Shown here in pieces: positions 37,778-48,449 of a stretch of 64,000 bases of DNA. Below the pieces are notes generated by a model. The model searched no databases. It was given only the letters and a program-made list of their open reading frames with translations, and was not told the origin of the DNA. The stretch is from Taiwanofungus camphoratus. Lineage: Eukaryota > Basidiomycota > Agaricomycetes > Polyporales > Taiwanofungaceae. Numbering within the stretch: the first letter of the stretch is position 1; each line of letters opens with the position of its first letter. The position numbers and the translations under genes are program-made. The stretch spans positions 496,001-560,000 of the forward strand of contig CP021229.1 of assembly GCA_003999685.1 (NCBI GenBank), read 5' to 3'.

Positions 37778-40700
37778 ATGTATAGTACACCGCAAAGACC
37801 GGTTGTAAATATTACACATGAAAGATCTGAATCTCCATATGAGACACCAGACCGTGACCGCACAACCAGCCCTCAGACTGGAGGCAAAGAAACTGAGAAC
37901 GAGCTGACTAAACAGCATGTCCTCACCATCATTAGTGCAAACGTCCAGAAATCGGCGGAAAATACTGGCATTCTGCTGGAAAGACATAGGGATGCTGATA
38001 TAATATGTATCCAAGAAATACACTGGGGACGCATCAAAGATGTGGCCTCAGCCAAGTCACGAGATGGGGAAGCGTATGAGAATACGTCTGCCCATGCCTC
38101 ATTCAAGTGCCTCGAGGCATCGAAAGAGTCCCGGGTCGCAGTCTATGTCAACAAACGATGGGCTTCGGCTTCTCCGCAAGTTATCACCCACAGCGTCTCC
38201 CATAAGGATTGCCTTCTGGTAGCGCTCAAGCTTCCGTCCGGTGACTTCAATGTCCTGAACGTGTACAATGACAGCAACACTTTTGATGCTATCAGATATT
38301 TGGAAACGCGTGCACACGTGCTTCCACCCATTGCGTGCATGTGCGGGGATTTTAATCTCTGCCACCCATTGTGGGACGCACGAGCTGCGGGATCTCGGGT
38401 GCGGCCTCCGCACTACACTGATCCCAATCGCCTTATCGAGTTGGCCCAGGCCGAACTAGATTTGGTCTTGATGAACACCCAGAACGGTTCAGTCACTTGG
38501 CGTTCACACAATATCGCTCTCACGCCTGGCGTCATTGACTTGGTGTGGATCGACCCAGTGTACTATGAAGGCCAAGACCTTCATGTACTCATGTCACATC
38601 GCCACAACAGTGACCACGTGGTCCTGCGGTGGGAAATGCCGATCGAGGTTGAGCCAGAACCGGTGCGGGGTATTCCTCGCACTGGGGACGCGGCCCAACA
38701 ATTTGTGACGGCAACGGCGAAATTATTCGTTGATTACCCTACACACTTCAGCAGCGCTCAAGGCGTTGAAAGAATGGGAGACCGCCTAGAACGCGACCTC
38801 CAACGACTATGGATGGAATTTTCAGCAGTAAAACGACCATCCAAACGCTCAAAGTCGTGGTGGGATGCTGCATGCTCCCGTGCGGCCACTAAGCTGGCGA
38901 ACACCCAGCACCGCCTTAGTGCGGCGTCTGAGCAGTACCGTTACATACGTTATCAGATGGGGCCTGGTGCTCAGGCTACTGCAGACGCATATGATGTTGC
39001 CGCTGAACTTCGGTCTGAACGGCATAAACAACGTGCAACACTTCGCCTTGCCACGAAGCGGGCGAAGCGTGCACACTTTGACCGGATCATGGATGAATCC
39101 AATCCCCAATTGATCTCGGACTTTGTTGCATGGACAAAGCCGAGATGACAAGAGGCCACTATCCAACTACGACAAGCTGATGGTGCACCAGTCCAAAGTG
39201 CGGTTGATCTCAGTTGTGCTTTTCAAGCTCAGTTCACGCCTGCCAATCCACGGCCGGTAGATCTGTCGTTTGTGGATGAAATTCCCCAAAGGGAGGAATT
39301 GACTCTACCAGACATTAGTGAGTTTGAGATTCGTGAGAATCTTAAATCCACTAGCAATACGTCCGCACCCGGTCCCGATCACGTGAACTGGATGTGGATT
39401 AAATGGATGGTGGATCAGATCGAGCGCTCTGAGGAGGGCATCGAGACCGATCTCGGTATACACGTGCGGCAGTGGCTGCGCGCGTATTATAACGCTTGCC
39501 TCAATTTCGAGGTATATCCGAGCGTCTTCAAACGGTCTGTTACGGTGGTTTTACCCAAACCGAACAAACTGGATTATACGCTAGCGAAGGCATACAGGCC
39601 TATTTGCTTGCTGAATTGTTTTGGCAAACTGTTCGAAAAGATCATTGCCAAATGAATGCAGTGGGATGCCCAGAAGTGGGGAATCCTACACCCATGCCAG
39701 TTTGGTGGGGCTATGCAGCATAGCACCACTGACGCTGGCATTCAATTAGTGCACAATGTCAAAGAGGCATGGGCGCGCAACCTTATCCCATCGGTGCTAT
39801 TGCTCGATGTGTCACAGTTCTACCCGTCCATCAATCATGATGCACTGGTAGGAATCATGCGAAAGCAGGGCTTCAACAGCAAGCTCTGTAATTTCATGGC
39901 AAACTACTTGATCGGGCGTAAAACCCGATTCATGTTTAACGGCACCCTGACCGATCCATCTGACTTTGATGTCAGAGTTGGTCAGGGATCTAGTTTATCC
40001 CCGATTTTATCTGGGGTTTACATTGCACCGGTCATACACAAGTGGGCGCCAGTCCATTTGGTACAACCGGGCCGAACCGGGACTCAGTTCTATGTGGACG
40101 ACGGTCTCATCATGGCGGCTTCGCCGAAGGCTGTTGATGACAGCCCGCAAGCCCTTATTTTGAAAAACAACGCCATTCTGGCGGATGTCTTCCACAATCT
40201 TGTAGGTGACCTGAACCGATTAGGTTTAGGCGTCGAAGGAGACAAGTTGGAGTTGATGCACTTCTGGAAGCGCCAGAAGGGGTATTCGACTTCCAGACCC
40301 CTTGGCCCGGACCTAACCATCCGGACTGATGGACACGATGTCACTTTGAGAGCAAAGGACACGATGCGCTATCTTGGGTTCTTCTTAGACCCCAAGCTTA
40401 GCTTCCATGCACATGTGCGGTTCTACGCCAATAAGGCGGCCAGCACGTGCAATGCACTCCGCATGCTCGGTAATTCGGCACGCGGATTCCACCCTATCAA
40501 CAAACGACGGCTCTATATAGCGCACGTTGTTCCGTTGATGCTATACGGCGCTCAACTGTGGTGGAATCCACAGTGGAAGGGTCTCAAATGGGCTGCAAAA
40601 GAACTGCAGACCGCTCAGTCGAGAGCAGCTAGGTGGATCACCGGCTGTTTCAAGACCACACCGATCGGGGCGATGGAGATGTTGGGTGGGTTGGTTCCCA

Positions 40701-40954
40701 TCCGCATCCAGGTCGACCGATATATGGAGAAAGCTGCACTTAGAGCGCGGCGAGTTCATGAAGGGCACCCAATGAGGGCCGCCCTTCCACCTTATTGGGC
40801 GACTAACGTCACCAATATCACTGCGCCATGGCCGCTTAATGCGCGCCGTGGCAAAAAACAGGCTGTCACCCCCATGACGTTCATAGATCGCATCGGGCGG
40901 CAGTCATCAGAAGACTTTGCACCCCTCCATCCGGAGGCGTGGCCCGGTGACCGG
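37778..40954 (+). pseudogene. LINE ORF2: APE endonuclease and reverse transcriptase (interrupted)
   Basis: Starts at the ATG at 37778. The endonuclease occupies about residues 45-285: ISANVQKS, ICIQEIHWG, MCGDFNLCHPLWD and SDHVVLRW carry the catalytic Asn, Glu, Asp and His. The reverse transcriptase follows: LPKPNKLDYTLAKAYRPI, LLDVSQFYPSINHD, VGQGSSLSPILSG and the active-site FYVDD near residue 771. Two in-frame TGA codons break it, at 39146-39148 and 39653-39655. Both sit where an arginine CGA would fit. The Gypsy element enters exactly after codon 1059, at 40954. The frame resumes at 53036. Confidence 0.88.
40951..40954. repeat. 4-bp target duplication CCGG, left of the Gypsy element
   Basis: CCGG here and at 53032-53035. 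Removing the Gypsy element and one copy joins the codons GAC CGG and GTC GTG in the ORF2 frame. Confidence 0.9.
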
Positions 40955-41653
40955 TGATACGACCTAGGGGACCCTGGTACCTAGGGAGTGCTCCGCAACG
41001 TGGCTGGGGGTAGTGTGATAACTGTGAGGGTGTGAGGGTAGGAGCTACAACCTGTATGATACCGGGAAACCTGTATGTCTTGTTTTTGTAAGTAGGGGAG
41101 TAAGGGGTCAAGGGTCCTGCACAACAGGATCTTGTTCCTAAGTGCTATACTATCCCTAAGGCCTTGCGAGGCCCTCCGAAGTATGCGAAGTTCTTCGAGG
41201 TTTTGCGAAGCCCTTCGAAGTTTTAGCTAAATCGCGCGAGCTGACTTCGTAGATGCTGCGAAGCCCTTCTGGTTAGAGTTAGCTAAAGGGCGTAAGGTTT
41301 TTGGAGTTTGTTAGAGCGAAGTGGGCGAGGTTTGGCTAGCGTAGGAGACCTGTAGGAGAGGTCGGAGAGTTCGAGGGCGTAGAGAGATGTACTATAGCCT
41401 GTAACTAAGGCTATGGGAGGGTCGTAGGGCTATTCGTAGGACGTAGGGATAACGCAACGTGAGCCTAAGGGTATAACTAAGGCGGAGGCCCACCGGATAG
41501 GTGCTATAAAAGGTGCTGAAGGGTGCGAAGTCACGGCGACTTTCGTAGATGGTAGTGCGTAGTTCGGGAAGCGTAGACGTAGTTCGTAGCTATATCGCGA
41601 GCGTAGACGTAGTTCAAAGGTACTGAAACGAAGCTGGGGTGGAGACTTAGGGA

Positions 41654-41673
41654 CCTTAGGACCGTTCCTAAGG
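41654..41673. repeat. Perfect hairpin inside the LTR
   Basis: CCTTAGGA, a CCGT loop, then TCCTAAGG: an 8-bp stem with a 4-nt loop. It is kept in LTR copies A, C and (nearly) E and missing from the decayed copy D, so it may be a functional LTR signal such as a transcript structure. Confidence 0.7.
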
Positions 41674-42224
41674 TTGTACTCGCGGCGCTTTCCTGAGATC
41701 GGAGCTACAGGGGAACTGGTATTCCAAAGAGAGAAGCGTGCACTGAGGGGTCTCTCTTGTACATAGTAAACTACCTCTGACTAAATAGGGGAACGTGAGG
41801 TGAACTAATCTTGCGCGAAGCGATCCTTACGAGTCCGAAATGTGTACTAAAACGCATGGACTCCGAAGTGAACACGAGGGGGATAGGAACTAATTAGGAA
41901 CTGAAACAGGGGAACTACGAACGGTAGAAAGGTGACAAACTTCATTCACGAGGGCGGGATGACTATCCGAGAGCAGCCATGCGCCGTGATCACCTATCTT
42001 AGTGGGCTAAGAGCGCACGAAGTCCTTAGCAGCGGGACTTGGCCTAATCGGGGCAGGAGGTGTCCTAAATGGGTGGAGGGTCATATGGGTACGTCCTAGG
42101 ATGACCTTATGGCATAGGATCGAGACCCATGGGGGTGCACAAGGCTTCCTAAGTCCAACTTCCGGAACTTCGGACCGTTTCGGAGCCTATCGGAGGTAGC
42201 TGCAATCACAAGAGCTAGGAGAGA

Positions 42225-42248
42225 CTTAGCTAAGACTTCTTAGCTAAG
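42225..42248. repeat. Two 10-bp palindromes, 4 bp apart, in the LTR
   Basis: CTTAGCTAAG occurs at 42225-42234 and again at 42239-42248. Each is a perfect palindrome. The pair is kept in copies A, B, C and D, so it could be a protein-binding or structural element of the LTR. Confidence 0.7.
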
Positions 42249-42562
42249 CCCGGGATGAGTGACGTAGTAGATAGGACCTAGATCCAATGGAACAGTATGG
42301 GAGGGCCGGCAGTGTCCGATAGTGGACTTAGCAGGAGTTAGGGACTTCGCGTCTAGCATTCGAAATCTCGTAGCACCTCGTGTGACTTCGCAAGACTTCG
42401 TAGGGTGTTAGGAGGGTTTAGGAAGAAGAGGGGGCGTTAGGAATATTATAGGAACCTATCCCTCCTGTCGTAGGCTGTAGGAGAGTCTTAGAGTGGTCGG
42501 TTGGGGGATTAGAAAGCTCCTAAAATCGCGATTCGGGGGCCAGGAGGCTACGGGACTCATCA

Positions 42563-42572
42563 CCTCCTCCCT
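42563..42572 (-). promoter_or_regulatory. Polypurine tract at the 3' LTR
   Basis: On the sense (minus) strand AGGGAGGAGG directly abuts the TG of the 3' LTR, the standard place for the primer of plus-strand DNA synthesis. It is preceded by CAAT and a hairpin at 42582-42599. Confidence 0.9.
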
Positions 42573-42581
42573 ATTGAAATC

Positions 42582-42599
42582 CTGACTGTCCTCAGTCAG
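42582..42599 (-). repeat. Hairpin upstream of the 3' polypurine tract
   Basis: On the sense strand CTGACTG, loop AGGA, CAGTCAG: a 7-bp perfect stem. The second copy at 46099-46116 has the same loop and a stem changed at two pairs in a compensatory way. Confidence 0.75.
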
Positions 42600-42730
42600 T
42601 GTGCGCGACCGTGGGAATTTGTAGCCTATCGCGTCCGATCTGCGAAGCGGGCGATATCCTGATAGAAGCTAAATCGTGGGTGCCTCTTATCTTTTTCTCC
42701 TCCTTCCCTTTTGCCTTTCCCTTTCCCATC

Positions 42731-44108
42731 ATGTTCGACGATATGAACTCTGATGGTGTTGGCCTAGCTCACAGCGATGTCCTGGCGCTCCTCGATTCTC
42801 GTCCGGAGGGCGTAGCGGAGGCCGAAGATTATCTGCGGTGGGCGAGGAACTTAGGACGTCGTGTGGTACGTATTCTCCTCGATCGCTCGATACATCGTCT
42901 TCACTGCGTTATAGGGTAACTGGCGGGTCCTGTCCCAGGCTTCGAACGCTCCTGCCGATCCTACTTTAGAGGCCGCCATCGTTGAAGGTTTGACGGCGAT
43001 CCTCCCTCTCGCGGACTCGTCGTGGATCTCGTGGGCGCGTACCGGCTTTCCTCAGTTCGCCGCTATGCTTCAAAAGCGAGACGCGCAGCGCGAACTTGCC
43101 CGCGCGACCGAACGACTTCGTGTGGAGGCGGCCGAGCGCGCTGCGCTTGAACGTGCTGCCCAACTTGCAGCTTCGTCTTCTGCTCCTTCGCCGGCCCCTA
43201 GTCGTACCTTATCGCGTACTCGTCGTCCCTCAGCTCGGGCCAAGGCAGCAGCTTCTACTCGCGCGGCTTCCCAGGCCAGCTCGATCATGGCCTCCGTTTC
43301 TAGCGGCCAAGTCGGCGAACTCGCCTCGTCCACGAGTTCGGGTGTCTTCGTAGGGGTCCCTCCTGCTCAGGGGAAGGACACTGCGAAGGCGAAGGCTCCT
43401 CCGACGCCCGAAGCCCTGGCTAACATGGCGAAGGCGGCGGAGCATAGGCGAACTCATGCGAAGGTGAGTGCACGTCCTTTTCGTGACCGTTCACGGCTTA
43501 TGATTGCTACCTAGTGCGATCGCTGCAGCACCTACACCGCAGACTTCGAGTGCGAACTCCCCGCGGGCGCCGTGAAGTGTGGTAAGTGCCTGCGAGAGTC
43601 GCAGGGGTGTTATTGGGGCGGATTCTCCGTAGACGGTAAGGAGCGCGGCGTGCGCGTTTCGAAGCGTGGTAGGGCTTCTCGCGCCCTCGTTATTGCGTCA
43701 TTGCTGATGTTAGGACGTCCCTTAGCTGCGGGCCAACCTCCTCAGGTGTCCCCGCCTCGCGCCCGCGAGTCCAAGAAGGCGAAGTCGACCCCTGCGCCTA
43801 CGATGTCGCTCGAGGCCTCGCTGGCCCTTAACGGCGCCGAATACTTGGACGGCCTTACCCCTGCGCATCAAGCCGTTGTCGAAGGCCTCTGGTATGACCG
43901 CGCGATGGCCGAGAGTCGCGCGATGCGTCTCGAAGACTACATCTCGGGGCTCTATCGCGCCGAAACCGCCCTAACTGGTCGTACGCCTGCGCCGCTCGAC
44001 TTGAGCTCTCTCCCTCTTCCTCGCCGTCGCGTCGCCGCCTCCTCTACTGATCCTGGTCTCTCCGGTGAGTCCGAGCAGGATGAGGAAGATGCTGAGGCCG
44101 AGGTTTAG
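42731..44108 (+). CDS. Antisense, spliced accessory gene of the Gypsy element with a Zn2Cys6-like cluster
   Basis: On the strand opposite to gag-pol. Exons 42731-42865, 42939-43463 and 43515-44108 join in frame into 417 residues with GT..AG introns (73 and 51 nt). A pyrimidine-rich tract precedes the ATG, as is common at fungal start sites. Residues about 85-120 form a charged helix (RDAQRELARATERLRVEAAE), then an Ala/Ser/Arg-rich linker. The second splice creates the cysteine cluster CX2CX8CX8CX2CX6C (from CDRCSTYTADFEC to CLRESQGC), close to the fungal binuclear Zn2Cys6 pattern. Then come a basic segment, a second helical region (YDRAMAESRAMRLEDYISGL) and an acidic tail. DNA binding is inferred only. 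The gene is open throughout, unlike pol. It could also be a captured host gene. Confidence 0.72.
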
Positions 44109-44640
44109 AAGTTGGGGGGTTCGTAGTTCGTCATCTCGCCCGCTCCGTATCTGTCGCACCAACGTGCTGTATTCTCTCTCGTTGCGCGTCCCTTTGCTAG
44201 GGACCTTTTCCAATATGTGTACAGTAGTCTGAATAAAGCGGACGCAAACGTCGTCCTTGTGAAAAGGTTCCTAAGTGCGTGAAGTAACCAAACGACACAG
44301 CGAAGAATTAGAAGACTTAGGGGGATAAAATGCGCTCATTTAGGCTCAGTAAATCATCATGGCCTTGAAGGGCTTAAGGCCCCTCGCGCAATCTTCGCTC
44401 CGCTCAGCGTTTTAGGAGCCTTTAGAACGATATCGCGACTTCGTGAGTTGAATCACTATAGTAAAAAGTAGGAAATGTTGTAAGTAAAAATTCGTAGACA
44501 TTCGGAACTTCGTAGCTGTCAAAACTGAGTGGGGGCTTGTTGGGAAATGTAAAACATGACCAAAGGGTAAGCGAAAAGTAAAATGGACGTAGCGTAATCT
44601 TAGCTAAAGTCGGGGTATCGTCAATTGCTCCTCTGATTCT
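44109..44640. other. Noncoding gap between the antisense gene and pol
   Basis: 532 bp separating the convergent 3' ends of the antisense gene (plus) and pol (minus). It probably holds both 3' untranslated regions. No ORF or repeat stands out. Confidence 0.6.
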
Positions 44641-46079
44641 TTAGTGAGATTCGGATGGACTAGAGCCGGACTTAGGAGAGTAGGGATACGATCCTAGTTC
44701 TTCGTCATCGCCTTGGGTGGTAGTCAGCTCTAGTTCGCGAAGTCGCTCCATCGACACGTCCAAGAGTTCGGTAGGAAGTTCGAGGGCTTTTCGCGCTAAG
44801 TAGGGGATGACTCGGAAGGCTGCCGTAGGCCTGTCGAGTACCGAACCATCCAATTCGCATAGGATATAAGCACCACCTTTGTTTCTAGATACCACGAGTA
44901 CCGGGCCGAGGTAGCGAGGTCGCATCTTTCGATTTAGGGACTTTTCTATCTGTGTGTTGCGAATTAGTACTAAATCGCCCTTTTCGAAGTTGAAATTGTG
45001 GATGGTGTGCTTATGCTTTTCTTCGAATCGCAGAGCAGCTTGTCTTCACGCTTCGTAGACCTTCGAATGTAGTTCCGCTACCTGAGTCACCCGCTTTTGC
45101 AATGCGATAGCTCGACGTGCGATAAGATCGGTCATGGATAGCATGGAGGACGGAGGAGGAAGGATATAGGTGGCCTCTACGACGTCCAAAGGGATAACAG
45201 GGTGGGTGCCAGTGACCGCGAAATAGGGCGAACATCCCATGCGCTTTCGAGTCGTGATCCTTTCGGACCAGAAGACTGAGTACGTTGCCTGAGACCATTT
45301 AGACTCTTCGCCATCCACGGCCTTGAATAGAGCCTGCCTAACATCGAAGTGAGGCCTCTCCACCAGTCCGTTGGCACGCGAATTGTATCCGCTAATTCGG
45401 ATATGTCGTAGCTGGTACTTCTTCGCTATGTAGTTCGTAGCTTTTACGAAGGGAGCACCGTTGTCCGTGACTATCTCCGATAGCGCGCCCCACCTACAAA
45501 CAAAGTCTTCGAAGAGCCATTCTGCCAAAGCTTTAGCCGTCTCCTTGCGAAGCATCCGAAATTCGGGGTATTGGGTTAGAGAACACCGGCCTTGCACCAA
45601 GTACCTAAATCCGTTAGAAGGGGGCATATGCATGGTATCTATGTGAACCTTTGCGAAGATCGGAGCGGGCGTAGCGACCGTAGGAGGAATTAGGATCTGC
45701 CGCACTTGGCGAATCTGGCATAGGTGGCAGCTTCGAACATACCAGGCAATGTCGATATGATGGTAGGGCCACCAAAACCGCTCTGAAATCAGCACCTTCG
45801 TAGCGTGTATTCCTCGATGCGCGACTGCATCGTGACATTCTCGGAGGATTCGTAGACGATCTGCCTGCTTAACAACTAGTTTGTGAGCTCCTTGTGGATC
45901 TTTGCGCCATAGTATGTCCTCATCGAGGAAGAATAGAAGACAGTATTTTACGAAACCTTCGTATTCTGCATCCGGTAGGTTGGCAGGTCTCGCGAGGCTT
46001 CGTAGGAATTTTGCTACTAAGTCAAGTCTTGCGTCAGCTTCCTTGGCCATTTCGGATCTTGGGACGGTATCGTAGCTCT

Positions 46080-46093
46080 CCTCCTCCCTATTG
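46080..46093 (-). promoter_or_regulatory. Internal (central) polypurine tract inside pol
   Basis: The 14 bases CAATAGGGAGGAGG on the sense strand are identical to those at the 3' LTR edge (42563-42576). Here they lie in pol between the RNase H and integrase parts. A second plus-strand primer site of this kind (central PPT) is known in Ty1 and lentiviruses. Confidence 0.65.
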
Positions 46094-46098
46094 AGACC

Positions 46099-46116
46099 TT
46101 GGCTGTCCTCAGCCAA
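46099..46116 (-). repeat. Hairpin upstream of the internal polypurine tract
   Basis: TTGGCTG, loop AGGA, CAGCCAA on the sense strand: a 7-bp perfect stem, at the same spacing class from the purine tract as in the 3' copy. It also encodes part of the pol residues ELAEDSQG. Confidence 0.7.
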
Positions 46117-48449
46117 CTCGGAGGCGAAGGTTGGAGCTATCGGAGGTGTGGGTGTTGTGATAGGAATGTTAGAGGCGAATTCGTAAGGGAATAGGGTAGA
46201 AATCGATGGTATAGGATGGGAAGGGGGGGCTTGGATGTGATGTAGAAACGAGTGCATTTTGTCTATCCAGTCTTCGAAGTCTTCTTCGCTGCTCTCTTCT
46301 TGATCTCCTGGCTGGGGGGTTCGTCTTGATAGTCCATCTGGTCCATGCATCGTACCTGGTACATGTACTAGGGTGAAATGGAAGGTTAGAATCGATACGA
46401 TCCAGCGATTTATACTCGCGCTGGGTGCGATGTCCGGATTTTGCAACATCCCTTTGATATAGTGTGCGTCCACTTCCACTATAAGGTTCCTGACTCCGAT
46501 TAGGTAGATTCGTAGTACGCGAAGTGCTCGAAACAATCCGTAGATCTCTAACTTCGGTTGCGAGAACCTCCGCTCGCGATCATTTAGGGTGATGGATCCG
46601 AAACGATTGTAGAATCGGACTTTAGGGTTGTCCTCATCGCATTGGCAAAGGTGATAGCCAACTGCAATATAGGAGGTGTCAACCGCTAAGATCACGGGCG
46701 CACCTGACAAATAGTTAATGGATCGGAGAGCTGGAGAGGACAGCAAAGCATCCTTAAGGTCCTCTTGCGCTGCGATTTGCGCTGGACCAAATTCGAAGGG
46801 TACCGCCTTTCGCGTTAGGCGTACTAAGGCATCTGCACGATGCGCGAAGTTTCGGATGAAGATACGGACCACTCCAATGGTTCCTAAAAAGGCTCGAACG
46901 TCAGATAGGGTCGCACAAGGTCCCCAGTTGCGTATGGCTGCAACACGAGACTCGTCCGGTAGGCGACCTTCTGGAGTACACCGATGCCCCACAACGGTGA
47001 TTTCGCGGGCAATTAGAATGCTTTTAACTCCAGAAAAGGTACCTCCTGCGTAGCGCATGCGTGTGACTATCCTATTGAGGTTCGTAAAATGTTCCCAAAC
47101 AAACTTTCGAATGCCTGGGTTCTCCGAAATAGGCACGAGATCGTACGAACTTTCAGGGCCTTTGACCGGAACATCGTCGATATAGGGAACCGTTAGGTGA
47201 GGAATTTCGGGCTGTAGGATGTGCGTAACATCATCGTGGAAGATAGGGACCGAGTTGGTCCATCCCATAGGTAGAGTGACCAATCTCATAGCTCCGAAAG
47301 GTGTTTGAAATGTCGTAAGATCGCGCGAAGTCTCCGCTATCAAGCGTTCATCGTAGCCTACATATAGATCCAACATAGCACCACAAGGTCGTCCTCCGAA
47401 CTGTTCTGCGAGGTGTTCGGGAGTCGGGGGAACGCCTGAGTGTTGAATCGTGACAGCGTTTAGGGGTTCCAGACTATGTACAAGGCGTAGGGACTTTCCG
47501 TCTTTCTTCACCACACAAAACCATCGTGAACGATAGGAAGAATTTGAAGGTTCGTAGACCCCAGCTGCCATCTTCTTTTTGATGATTGCGCACACTTCGT
47601 TGTAGATTCCGGGTGGGATAGGAATGTTCTTTTGTACCCATGGCGTGTGCGGTACTACCGGAAAGTCGATAGGAGGGAAGTACTCCGGCTTGAAGCACCC
47701 CCTTTCGGAGTCATTCCAAGCGAACGCATCAGCGTGTAGGGTCATAAAATGATGTAGTAGGTCCCTCTCTGCTGGTTGTAGGAAGTCTCCACTGTGTAGC
47801 TTGTCCGTGAGATCGTGCCGTTCTTGCGTATATCGCGAAGTAGGTTCGAAAGGTGGTGGAGTCGGTGATAGGGTAGGCATCGTCGCTAAAGGGTCGCCTT
47901 TAATTTCGCGAATGATTCGGAATCGTTCGTCCAAAGCTCCCAGAATAGGGCGAGTCTTCAGCGCTACGGACTTGTACTTCTTTTTCGATGCTGCAAATGT
48001 AGGAATAGGGGAAGAATCTGACAACTTAGGAAGGGATACCCTCGGATTAGGAGCAAGGGAGGGTCTTCGGGCTGACTTCGTGACCTTCGTAGCGTTCCTG
48101 GGACCTGGAATGGGGATAGAGGATATGTCTTTAGAGGCGGAAAGCGAAAGCATAGGGAGAGAATTCGGATTATCGTGTGAAAGGAAGGGAGCCTCGTGCG
48201 GTGTTGCTGCTGCTAGAAAGCCAGATAGCCACCTAGTATGATCAGCCGGACCTTCCGAGACTTTCGAAGTTTCGCTAAAATAGAGAGACTGCAGATAGCT
48301 AGACACAGAGTTAGAGACTGATAGATAGAGCGCAGGAACAGAATTGTTATCTGCTGCATTTACAGCAGCGAAAGACACGATTTTAGGGGTATCGGATTCA
48401 TACTCAACGACCAGGGCGACCTCTCCTTGATTTCTCAAATCCTCGAAAT

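Larger units (their letters stand above)
40955..42562 (-). repeat. 3' LTR (B) of the Gypsy element
   Basis: 1608 bp, TG..CA ends. The same length as LTR C, with no difference in the parts I compared side by side. The small ORF at 40881-41111 (minus) lies across its edge and is not a gene. Confidence 0.93.

Noticed and set aside
39146-39148. TGA read as an amino acid (recoded or alternative code)
   Set aside because: TGA ends the Kre9-like and S53 genes normally here, and CpG deamination of CGA explains the retroelement cases without recoding.
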